Source: CAZTCJ01 sp964612085 (GTDB lineage: Bacteria; Pseudomonadota; Alphaproteobacteria; JAJFIK01). Taken from it: DNA of 15,411 bases. Positions 6,052-12,597 of the stretch are shown here, piece after piece (positions within the stretch are counted from its first letter, which is position 1; each line of letters opens with the position of its first letter). Under the pieces are notes generated by a model that was given only the letters and a program-made list of their open reading frames with translations, ran no database searches and had not been told where the DNA came from. Where the stretch lies: assembly GCA_964612085.1 (NCBI GenBank), contig CAZTCJ010000086.1, forward strand, positions 1-15,411. The letters run 5' to 3'. The position numbers were made by a program, and so were the translations under genes.

Positions 6052-7101
6052 GTGACAGCAACCGACCAGACCACCACCATCGTTGCCATCGCCGCACGGG
6101 CTTTCGAACTGATGACGGAGCACGGGATTGCACCTTTGCCGAGAAACTTTGAGATATGGTTTGCTTATGCGAGTGAGACCAATCCCGATCTGACCATCGC
6201 CATCAACGCCATCATCGACCGGCAGCAGGCCTTCACCGACGAGATCAGCGCGGATCTTTACGAGCAGTTCTACGGCATCTCCGCCATGGGCGACATGATG
6301 GGCGAGGTCGGCGAGCGCATGCGCGCCCAGTTGGACGATGTCGTCGATTTCGTCACGCGCAGCGCCAAGGACACCAGCGACTACGGCGAAACCCTGTCCG
6401 GCATGACGGGCCAGCTCTCCTCTTTGAGCGATGGCACCGGTTCGGACACCACCATCATGGACCAGCTTCTCGCGGCGACCCGCAAGATGGCCAGCCGGAC
6501 GAAAGAGCTGGAATCCAAGTTGCAATCCTCCTCCCATGAGATCAGCCAACTGAGGAATACGCTCGACTCCGTCCGTATACAGTCTGTTACGGATCCGCTG
6601 ACCGGCCTTGCCAACCGGCGCCGGTTCGACGAAGCCCTTGTCCAGGCCTTGGAAACATCCGCTCAGGGCCTGTGCCTCTTGATGTGTGACGTAGACCATT
6701 TCAAGAAGATCAACGACACATACGGCCATCAGACCGGCGACCAGATCCTGAAACTCGTCGCCCAGTGCCTGAAGAAGGTCGCGCGGGACGACGACATCAC
6801 GGCGCGGTATGGCGGCGAGGAATTCGCGCTCATCCTGCCGGGCACCACCGTCAAGAATGCCTTGGCCGTCGCCGAACGGGCCCGCCGGTCGGTTGAAGCC
6901 GTCCGCATCGTCAAACGCTCAACCGGGGAAGCGCTGGGGCCGGTGACCATTTCCATCGGCCTTGCCACGGCGCAGCCGGAGGATACGCCCGTCTCCCTGA
7001 TCGAACGGGCGGATGCCTGCCTTTACGCCGCGAAACAAACCGGGCGCAACCGGGTCATGAGCGAGAACGAGCCGTCCGCGAACCGCGCTGCCGCGGGCTG
7101 A
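6052..7101 (+). CDS. Diguanylate cyclase (GGDEF domain)
   Basis: A 349-residue cytoplasmic enzyme that makes cyclic di-GMP from two GTP. No membrane segment or signal peptide is visible. Residues 1-130 are a helical N-terminal region (FELMTEHGIAPLPRNFEIWFAYA) of a type seen in alphaproteobacterial DgcB-like cyclases. A predicted coiled coil (about 135-178, RTKELESKLQSSSHEISQL) precedes the catalytic domain, which opens with TDPLTGLANRR near 181. The active-site loop is GGEEF (254-258), a catalytically competent form, and the inhibitory site RxxD is present as RDDD (245-248), so product feedback is likely. CDVDHFKKINDTYGH is the metal- and substrate-binding segment. The annotated start is GTG 6052 without a clear ribosome binding site. 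A well-placed AAAGG and ATG at 5997 lies 55 bases upstream in another frame and would join this frame if a run of five G (6001-6005) had one fewer. Confidence 0.9.
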   Translation: MTATDQTTTIVAIAARAFELMTEHGIAPLPRNFEIWFAYASETNPDLTIAINAIIDRQQAFTDEISADLYEQFYGISAMGDMMGEVGERMRAQLDDVVDFVTRSAKDTSDYGETLSGMTGQLSSLSDGTGSDTTIMDQLLAATRKMASRTKELESKLQSSSHEISQLRNTLDSVRIQSVTDPLTGLANRRRFDEALVQALETSAQGLCLLMCDVDHFKKINDTYGHQTGDQILKLVAQCLKKVARDDDITARYGGEEFALILPGTTVKNALAVAERARRSVEAVRIVKRSTGEALGPVTISIGLATAQPEDTPVSLIERADACLYAAKQTGRNRVMSENEPSANRAAAG

Positions 7102-7366
7102 CCCGCCCCCTTCGATCCGGTACCGCTTCGCGATCTTGCCCAGCGGGGCCCCGCGCCGGACCCAAAACAGAGCCGCGCCTATCGGGCCGGAAGATGCTCT
7201 GGCTCCCGGCCCCTGCCTTGGCTACACTTCACTCCTATGCGCTAACAGCGCTTCGGAACCGCCGGGTCCGCTGAACGAAGGCCAGCGCTTGGTTGTGTTG
7301 CCTGGACTTGGGCAAGCACCGGTATCCGGAGGGCCTGAACGGGCCGCACACGGGAATGCCCGGGTG
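7102..7366. other. Intergenic region between the diguanylate cyclase and the repeat array
   Basis: About 265 bases with no recognisable gene. It contains a 12-base perfect palindrome GCGGGGCCCCGC (7143-7154) and a loose inverted repeat GGGCCGG/CCGGCCC with a 15-base loop, neither followed by a T-run. The promoter of the downstream crotonase gene is probably here or in the gap, but I could not pick it out. Confidence 0.4.
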
Positions 7367-7526
7367 GAGACGCAACGGGCAGAGACGCAACGGGCANNNN
7401 NNNNNNNNNNNNNNNNNNNNNNNNNNNNNNNNNNNNNNNNNNNNNNNNNNNNNNNNNNNNNNNNNNNNNNNNNNNNNNNNNNNNNNNNNNNNNNNNGAGA
7501 CGCAACGGGCAGAGACGCAACGGGCA
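7367..7526 (+). repeat. 15-bp tandem repeat (minisatellite) interrupted by an assembly gap
   Basis: The unit GAGACGCAACGGGCA occurs twice head-to-tail before the run of N (7367-7381, 7382-7396) and twice after it (7497-7511, 7512-7526), all four identical. The array lies in the 5' region of the crotonase gene and ends 18 bases before its ATG. The copy number is unknown because the gap falls inside the array. Confidence 0.85.
7397..7496. other. Scaffold gap, 100 N
   Basis: Exactly 100 N, the conventional placeholder for a gap of unknown length. Both edges carry the same 30 bases, so the contigs may truly overlap here, or the real array may be longer. Linkage of left and right halves depends on the scaffolding. 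Confidence 0.95.
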
Positions 7527-7544
7527 CAAGAGGGAGAGGAACCC

Positions 7545-8339
7545 ATGGGCTATCAACGTATCGCGCTCTCATTCGAGGACGGGATCGCCCTTTTGAAACT
7601 CAACCATCCTGAAGCGCTCAACGCGGTTTCGTTGCAAATGATCCGTGAGCTATCGCAAGCGGTGGACGAGATCGGCGATCCGGCCAATGGCGCGCGCTGC
7701 CTGGTCATGACCGGCGAAGGCCGGGGCTTCTGCGCCGGCGCCAATCTCACCGACAGCGAAAACGACCGCACCAGCGAAGAGCGCGACGCCGGCCGCGTCC
7801 TGGAAACGCACTATCACCCGTTCCTGCTGAAGCTCCGTGACCTGAGAATGCCGTTCATCACGGCGGTCAACGGACCGGCCGCCGGGGTCGGCATGAGTTT
7901 CGCGCTCATGGGCGATATCGTGCTGGCGGCCCGCAGCGCCTATTTCCTTCAGGCTTTCAAGCGGATCGGCCTGATCCCCGATGGCGGCTCCACCTTCCTT
8001 CTGCCCCGGCTCGTGGGCCTGCGCCGGGCCATGGAACTGGCCATGCTGGCGGAAAAGCTCCCGGCCGAGCGCGCTTTGGAATGGGGACTGATCAACCGGG
8101 TCTATGCCGATCCGGATCTCATGCCGGAGGCCATGACCCTTGCCCGCGATCTGGCCAGCGGACCGACGGTCGCGCTCAGCCTGATCCGCAAGGCCTTCTG
8201 GCAAAGTCCGGAAAACTCATATGAAGCCCAACTGCATGTGGAGCGCATTCTGCAGCGGGAAGCGGGGCTGACGGAAGATTTCGTCGAGGGCGTCACAGCG
8301 TTCGTGCAGAAACGTCCAGCGAAGTTCAAGGGGAAATAG
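7545..8339 (+). CDS. Crotonase-family enzyme, probable enoyl-CoA isomerase (PaaG-like)
   Basis: A 264-residue acyl-CoA enzyme of the enoyl-CoA hydratase/isomerase (crotonase) superfamily. ATG 7545 is chosen because GAGGGAGAGGA lies just upstream and the alignable protein starts there; a longer frame through the repeat and the N run is not real. The oxyanion-hole segments are visible as GFCAGANL (61-68) and GPAAGVGMS (110-118). The two glutamates of true hydratases (FadB E119 and E139) are replaced by S118 and F138. An aspartate follows in IGLIPDGG (D146), the position used as the catalytic acid/base in PaaG and delta3,delta2-enoyl-CoA isomerases. The wording AFKRIGLIPDGGSTFLLPRLVG also resembles PaaG, which isomerises ring-epoxide CoA intermediates of phenylacetate degradation. 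No other paa genes are nearby, so the pathway is open. It likely shares an operon with the next gene, 30 bases away. Confidence 0.82.
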   Translation: MGYQRIALSFEDGIALLKLNHPEALNAVSLQMIRELSQAVDEIGDPANGARCLVMTGEGRGFCAGANLTDSENDRTSEERDAGRVLETHYHPFLLKLRDLRMPFITAVNGPAAGVGMSFALMGDIVLAARSAYFLQAFKRIGLIPDGGSTFLLPRLVGLRRAMELAMLAEKLPAERALEWGLINRVYADPDLMPEAMTLARDLASGPTVALSLIRKAFWQSPENSYEAQLHVERILQREAGLTEDFVEGVTAFVQKRPAKFKGK

Positions 8340-8369
8340 CGCCAAACCGGATCATTGGCGGGGGGTAGC

Positions 8370-8999
8370 ATGTGGGACTTCATCACCATGGTCGTGGCGT
8401 TCGCGCGCGACCGGGCCGAGAGCATTCTGGATCAGCTGGAAGTACCTTGGATCCTCAAGATCTTTCTGTCCTTCATTACGAATAATCCGGGCCTGGTCGC
8501 CCTCCTCCTCGCCATTCTCGCCGGCACCTTGATCTATTCCTATTTCTCCCGGCGCGGACAAATGCGCGATCTGGAAGCCGCCCTGGCTGAAAGCGCCCAG
8601 ACCTTTCCCCGCCGGGATTGGGAGCGGCTCGGCCGGCTCGACGCCACGATCCACCTGCAACAGGCCTTGCGGATTTTCTCCCGTGGCGAAAGCCAGGAAG
8701 GGATCGCCGTCCATTATGCCGCCCTCGGACTGCTCTATTTCCAGCGCGGGGACGCGGTCCTTGCGGAAACCAATCTGCGCAAGGCGATCGAGCGGTTCGA
8801 GGCCTCCGGCCACCGGGAAGGCATCGCCGTTTACGCCCGCTATCTGAGCCTGCTCTATTGGGAACAGGGCGAGCCCGAACGCGCCCTGACCTTCGCCGAA
8901 CAGTCCCTGGCCATGTACCGGGCCATCGGCGTCTGGCAGCATGAAGGAGGCGACGAGCTGATCGCCGCCATCAAGGAAGACATCGGCGAGACGAGCTAG
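8370..8999 (+). CDS. Membrane-anchored TPR-repeat protein of unknown function
   Basis: A 209-residue protein. ATG 8370 is chosen because GGGGGG lies five bases upstream; a TTG at 8355 would add five residues without better support. One transmembrane helix is evident at about residues 40-59 (PGLVALLLAILAGTLIYSYF), followed by positive charges (SRRGQMRD), which favours a single-pass anchor with the C-terminal part in the cytoplasm. From about residue 105 there are at least two TPR-like helix pairs: GIAVHYAALGLLYFQRGD then AETNLRKAIERFEASG, and GIAVYARYLSLLYWEQGE then ALTFAEQSLAMYRAIG, a 40-residue spacing typical of TPR_12-type arrays. TPRs mediate protein-protein contacts. It follows the crotonase gene by 30 bases and probably shares its transcript. 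I do not recognise a specific family. Confidence 0.75.
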   Translation: MWDFITMVVAFARDRAESILDQLEVPWILKIFLSFITNNPGLVALLLAILAGTLIYSYFSRRGQMRDLEAALAESAQTFPRRDWERLGRLDATIHLQQALRIFSRGESQEGIAVHYAALGLLYFQRGDAVLAETNLRKAIERFEASGHREGIAVYARYLSLLYWEQGEPERALTFAEQSLAMYRAIGVWQHEGGDELIAAIKEDIGETS

Positions 9000-9003
9000 G
9001 GTC

Positions 9004-9384
9004 CTAAGGCGCTTTCTTCTTTTTGCGCTTCTTCGATGCGGTGCCGGTGCGCAGCGCGGCGTCGAGCGCCTTCTGGGCCCAGATCTTCAGTTCAGCCGGA
9101 TCGTCATAAAGATCATCTGGAAGCTGATAATACGACATCACCCCCTTCTTGCCCGCGGGCGATTCGTAGACGAAGGGCTCCATGCCCGCCGCTTCGAAAT
9201 CGGCGCGGTTGCCGTCATCGACCTTCAGATAGACGGTTTCAAAGGCGATCAGGCCGAACATGACCGGGCCTTCCGCCAGATCCGCATAGATGCCCGCGCC
9301 GCCGAACATGGCGCGGATGCGGACCGGTCCGACGGGTTCGAACAAGTCGGCGACGAACGCCTTGTAGTCCTCACTGACAGCCAT
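9004..9384 (-). CDS. TfoX/Sxy N-terminal-domain protein
   Basis: A 126-residue protein consisting of a TfoX_N domain: an MFGGAGIY segment near residue 26, GLIAFETVYLKVDD, the FVYESPAGKKGVMSYYQLPDDL stretch, and a helical end. It closes with a strongly basic tail (SKKRKKKKAP). In gammaproteobacteria Sxy/TfoX regulates competence with CRP. Stand-alone TfoX_N proteins like this one are common in alphaproteobacteria and their role is not known, so no competence function is claimed. The start at 9384 has a good ribosome binding site (AAGGAG, seven bases upstream). It is convergent with the TPR gene, with only four bases between the stops, and divergent from the phosphodiesterase gene. Confidence 0.85.
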   Translation of the reverse strand: MAVSEDYKAFVADLFEPVGPVRIRAMFGGAGIYADLAEGPVMFGLIAFETVYLKVDDGNRADFEAAGMEPFVYESPAGKKGVMSYYQLPDDLYDDPAELKIWAQKALDAALRTGTASKKRKKKKAP

Positions 9385-9559
9385 ATGGGTCTCCTTACTG
9401 CTGTCTTTCGGCTATTACCATCCGTTTATTCCCAAACCGGATCAATGAAAAACGGCACGCCGGCCGAACACTCCTGACACTTCCCCAACTGGCGCCATCA
9501 CTTCGCCATGCTCCGGCCCAGCTTCGCCGGTCTTGTGCCATGCAGAGTTTCGGGCGCGA

Positions 9560-9571
9560 GGGGAGCTCCCC
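9560..9571 (+). promoter_or_regulatory. Ribosome binding site inside a small hairpin
   Basis: GGGG-AGCT-CCCC directly abuts the ATG at 9572. The GGGGAG part is the only plausible ribosome binding site, and it can pair with CCCC across an AGCT tetraloop, so it may be partly hidden in the mRNA. Confidence 0.4.
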
Positions 9572-10549
9572 ATGAAGACAGCAGGCTTGGCGGCCCTTTC
9601 GGTTCTGGCGACGCTGATCGCCGCCGTCTATATCCTGAACGCGTCCTGGCTCGCGGATCCGGTCGCCCAGTCCCGCACCTATCTCGCCCATCGCGGCGTT
9701 CATCACACCTATCACCGGGAAGGCCTCACGAACGAGACCTGCACCGCCGCCCGCATCTTCGATCCGGAGCATGTCTATCTGGAAAACACCCTGCCCTCGA
9801 TCTGGGCGGCGTTCGACCATGGCGCGACGGTGGTGGAAATCGATATTCATCCGACAACGGATGGTGAGATCGCCGTCTTCCACGATTGGACCCTCGACTG
9901 CCGGACCGAAGGCACGGGCCGCACGCGCGATCACCCCATGAGCTATCTGAAAACGCTCGATCTGGGCTACGGCTATACGGCCGACGGCGGCAAGACCTTC
10001 CCCTTGCGCGGCAAGGGGATCGGCCTGATGCCGACGCTGAGCGACGTGCTCGAGGCGTTTCCGGACGAACGCTTTTTGATCAATGTTAAAGGCAGCGACG
10101 GCGAGGCACTGGCGGACTATCTGCTGGCCCGTCATCAGGACGATCTTGCGCGGCTGAGTGTCTATGGGCGAGCCGATGACTCGCTCATTGCCCTTAAGGA
10201 GCGGATCCCCCGGCTCAAGGTCGCATATTGGCGGGCGATGAAAGCCTGCGCCATGGACTATATGAAATTCGGCTGGAGCGGCCTGGTGCCCGAAGCCTGC
10301 AATGGAAGCATACTGCTTCTGCCCATCAACTACACGCCGTGGTTCTGGGGCTGGCCCAAGCGGTTTCTTCAGCGCATGGAAGAAGCGGGCACGGATGTTT
10401 ATCTGGTCGGCCCATGGGAGCAGCACACGGGCAATGGCGGCATCAATACGCTCGAGATGCTGAACCGGATACCGAAGGATTATACTGGCGGCATCTGGAC
10501 CGACCGGATCGAGATCATCAATCCGGAAACGGATCAGGTCGCGCCATAG
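9572..10549 (+). CDS. Glycerophosphodiester phosphodiesterase family protein, membrane-anchored
   Basis: A 325-residue GDPD-family enzyme. Relatives hydrolyse glycerophosphodiesters to glycerol-3-phosphate and an alcohol. The start at ATG 9572 is chosen for the GGGGAG ribosome binding site; ATG 9533 would put a charged leader before the signal anchor. Residues 1-25 (KTAGLAALSVLATLIAAVYIL) form a signal peptide or N-terminal anchor, so the enzyme faces the periplasm. The family residues are present: H40-R41 (AHRG), E71-N72 (ENT), E89/D91/H93 (EIDIH) and H104-D105 (VFHD), giving the two catalytic histidines and the metal ligands. About 30 residues separate AHRG from ENT, longer than in GlpQ-type enzymes, and they include C57, which may pair with C110. 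The gene ends inside a hairpin that also contains the stop of the convergent sufA. Confidence 0.85.
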   Translation: MKTAGLAALSVLATLIAAVYILNASWLADPVAQSRTYLAHRGVHHTYHREGLTNETCTAARIFDPEHVYLENTLPSIWAAFDHGATVVEIDIHPTTDGEIAVFHDWTLDCRTEGTGRTRDHPMSYLKTLDLGYGYTADGGKTFPLRGKGIGLMPTLSDVLEAFPDERFLINVKGSDGEALADYLLARHQDDLARLSVYGRADDSLIALKERIPRLKVAYWRAMKACAMDYMKFGWSGLVPEACNGSILLLPINYTPWFWGWPKRFLQRMEEAGTDVYLVGPWEQHTGNGGINTLEMLNRIPKDYTGGIWTDRIEIINPETDQVAP

Positions 10550-10567
10550 ACGGCTCTCAGCCGTCTA
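10547..10567. terminator. Hairpin spanning two convergent stop codons
   Basis: A perfect 9-bp stem TAGACGGCT/AGCCGTCTA with a CTC loop. The TAG of the phosphodiesterase gene is in the left arm, and the TGA of sufA overlaps the loop and right arm. Neither side is followed by a T-run, so as an intrinsic terminator it is incomplete; it may act as a bidirectional 3' end stabiliser or a partial terminator. Confidence 0.4.
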
Positions 10568-10955
10568 CCGCCTCGGCCGGTTTGAGAGAGACCGACTCGC
10601 CGCAGCCGCAGGCATCCACCTGGTTCGGATTATCGAAGACGAACTGGGCGGACAGGGTATCGACCCGGTAATCCATCACCGTACCGATCAGGAACAACAC
10701 CGCCTTGGCGTCGATGAAGACGATCACACCCTTATCCTCAACCACCTCATCCAGGGGGTCGCGCTCCGCGACATAATCGAGCGTATAGGCCATGCCGGCG
10801 CAGCCCGCATTGCGCACGCCGATCCGCAGGCCGATGACCTCGTCTTCCGATTGGGCAATGATCTCCTTGATCCGCTCGGCGGCCGTATCAGTGATCTGAA
10901 TCGCCTTGGGGCGTTCCCGTTTGGGCTTGCGGATCTGAGGCGTCGGCTCGGTCAT
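10557..10955 (-). CDS. sufA: A-type iron-sulfur cluster carrier SufA
   Basis: A 132-residue HesB/IscA/SufA-family protein that carries and delivers Fe-S clusters to target enzymes. Its three cluster-binding cysteines are present: C52 in NAGCAGMAY, and C116 and C118 in DACGCGES. A basic N-terminal extension (PKRERPK) precedes the domain. The position as last gene of a suf operon supports SufA rather than IscA or ErpA. The ribosome binding site GAGGAG is well placed before ATG 10955. Only 10 bases separate it from sufT upstream, consistent with one transcript. Confidence 0.88.
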   Translation of the reverse strand: MTEPTPQIRKPKRERPKAIQITDTAAERIKEIIAQSEDEVIGLRIGVRNAGCAGMAYTLDYVAERDPLDEVVEDKGVIVFIDAKAVLFLIGTVMDYRVDTLSAQFVFDNPNQVDACGCGESVSLKPAEAVDG

Positions 10956-10965
10956 TGGAAACTCC

Positions 10966-11313
10966 TCAATAGAGATTGAGCGCCAGCCGCGCTTCCTCGG
11001 ACATGCGCGAAGGATCCCACGGCGGGTCGAAGGTCAGATTGACCTTGATGTCGCCGAGATTGTCCACCTTGCGCACCGCCGCTTCGACCCAGCCGGGCAT
11101 TTCGCCCGCCACGGGACAGCCCGGCGCGGTCAACGTCATGTCGATGGTGATGTCCTTGGCATCCGACACATCTATCCGGTAGATGAGGCCCAGCTCATAA
11201 ATGTCAACCGGGATCTCTGGATCGTACACGGTTTTCAGCGCCGCGATGAGTTCATCGGTAAGCGCATCAAGCTCCTGTTTGCTCAAAGCCGTGTCCATAA
11301 CATCCGCCGTCAT
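10966..11313 (-). CDS. sufT: SUF-associated MIP18-family protein SufT
   Basis: A 115-residue DUF59/MIP18-family protein (PaaD-like fold), the type that follows sufS in many suf operons and helps Fe-S protein maturation. The sequence shows VYDPEIPVDIYELGLIY (the conserved DPE-P-ID-LGL motif) and LTAPGCPVAGEMP with the conserved cysteine. The start at 11313 has GGAG seven bases upstream; ATG 11298 is an in-frame alternative without one. It follows sufS by 18 bases. Confidence 0.88.
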   Translation of the reverse strand: MTADVMDTALSKQELDALTDELIAALKTVYDPEIPVDIYELGLIYRIDVSDAKDITIDMTLTAPGCPVAGEMPGWVEAAVRKVDNLGDIKVNLTFDPPWDPSRMSEEARLALNLY

Positions 11314-11331
11314 GTCTCTACTCCGTGTCCG

Positions 11332-12597
11332 TCAGGCCAACATGGCGCGCGCTTTCTCAAGCGCTTCGATGAGTTGATCTACTTCCTCTTTGGTGTTGTA
11401 CAGGCCGAACGAAGCCCGCACCGTACCGGTCACGCCGAAGCGTTCCATCAGCGGCTGGCAGCAATGATGCCCGGCCCGGATCGCGATGCCGGAGCGGTCG
11501 ATGATGGTGCTGATGTCATGGGCGTGGGCGCCGTCCACTAGGAACGACACGATGCTGCCCTTGCCTTCCGCCGTGCCCAGTATGCGCACCCAATCGAGCG
11601 CGCCAAGCTGCTCCATGGCATAAGCGCCGAGCTCCCGCTCATGTTCGGCGATGGCCTCGCGGCCCAGGCTTTCCATGTAATCGATGGCCGCGTTAAGCGC
11701 AGCGGCTTCGGCGATCTGGGGCGTGCCCGCCTCAAAGCGCACGGGTAGATCGCCATAAGTCACGCTGTCGAAATGCACCTCACGGATCATTTCGCCGCCG
11801 CCGCGATAAGGCCGCATCTTGGAGAGCACGTCTTCCCGGCCGTAAAGAATACCGATACCGGAAGGGCCATAAAGCTTGTGCCCTGTACAGACATAAAAGT
11901 CGCAGCCCAGATCCTGCACGTCCACGGGCAGGTGAACGGCCCCCTGGCTGCCGTCCACCATCACGGGCACGTCTTGGGCGTGGGCCGCTTCCACGATCTT
12001 CTTGATCGGCGTCACCGTGCCCAGCACGTTCGACATATGAGTGATCGCCACGATCTTGGTGCGCGGCGACAGCAGCTTCTCGAACTCATCGAACAGAAAG
12101 TTGCCGTCATCATCCACCGGCGCCCATTTGATCACGGCGCCCGTGCGTTCCCGGAAGAAATGCCACGGCACGATATTAGAGTGGTGTTCCATCTGGGAAA
12201 GGATGATCTCATCGCCTTCCCCGATATGCTCGCCCCCATAGGATGAGGCCACCAGATTGATGGCATCCGTCCCGTTCAGGGTAAAGATGATCTCATGGTC
12301 CTTGCGGGCATTGAGGAAACGCGCCATGGCGGTGCGTCCCGCCTCATATTTCTGGGTCGCCAGATTGGCCAGATAGTGCAGCCCGCGATGGACATTGGAA
12401 TATTCAGCAGCCAGGGCCGTGGTCATGGCTTCCAGGACCGCGTAAGGCTTCTGGGCCGAGGCGGCGCTGTCCAGATAAATCAGCGGCTTGTTGTGCACAT
12501 GACGGTCGAGAATCGGAAAATCATTCCGGACCCGGTACACATTAAATCCGTCCACCGTATCGCTGCCCGACACATCGCGAAGCGCTTCAGAAGCCAT
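11332..12597 (-). CDS. sufS: Cysteine desulfurase SufS
   Basis: A group II cysteine desulfurase (421 residues from ATG 12597). It uses pyridoxal phosphate to remove sulfur from L-cysteine and holds it as a persulfide for the SufBCD scaffold. The PLP lysine is in TGHKLYGPSG (near residue 240), and the persulfide-forming cysteine is in RAGHHCCQP in the C-terminal quarter. SQMEHHSNIVPW and DGSQGAVH are the usual cofactor-site segments. ATG 12597 is preferred over 12612 because GAGGGAG is spaced correctly before it. The gene overlaps the end of sufD by 11 bases, pointing to translational coupling. One odd point: the segment that is usually FTRG(A/T)TEAINLV reads FTLNGTDAINLV here. No SufE or SufU partner gene is in the window. 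Confidence 0.93.
   Translation of the reverse strand: MASEALRDVSGSDTVDGFNVYRVRNDFPILDRHVHNKPLIYLDSAASAQKPYAVLEAMTTALAAEYSNVHRGLHYLANLATQKYEAGRTAMARFLNARKDHEIIFTLNGTDAINLVASSYGGEHIGEGDEIILSQMEHHSNIVPWHFFRERTGAVIKWAPVDDDGNFLFDEFEKLLSPRTKIVAITHMSNVLGTVTPIKKIVEAAHAQDVPVMVDGSQGAVHLPVDVQDLGCDFYVCTGHKLYGPSGIGILYGREDVLSKMRPYRGGGEMIREVHFDSVTYGDLPVRFEAGTPQIAEAAALNAAIDYMESLGREAIAEHERELGAYAMEQLGALDWVRILGTAEGKGSIVSFLVDGAHAHDISTIIDRSGIAIRAGHHCCQPLMERFGVTGTVRASFGLYNTKEEVDQLIEALEKARAMLA

Noticed and set aside
7143..7154. 12-base palindrome GCGGGGCCCCGC after the diguanylate cyclase as a terminator
   Set aside because: It has no loop and no following T-run, and self-complementary GC strings are common in this composition.
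7367..7526. CRISPR array
   Set aside because: Repeats are 15 bp and directly adjacent with no spacers, and no cas genes are present; it is a simple tandem repeat.
7293..7544. Extension of the crotonase gene upstream through the repeats
   Set aside because: It starts at TTG, reads through 100 N, and the family homology and ribosome binding site place the start at 7545.
9395..10426. 343-residue open frame on the minus strand
   Set aside because: It is antisense to the phosphodiesterase, which has all its catalytic motifs on the plus strand.
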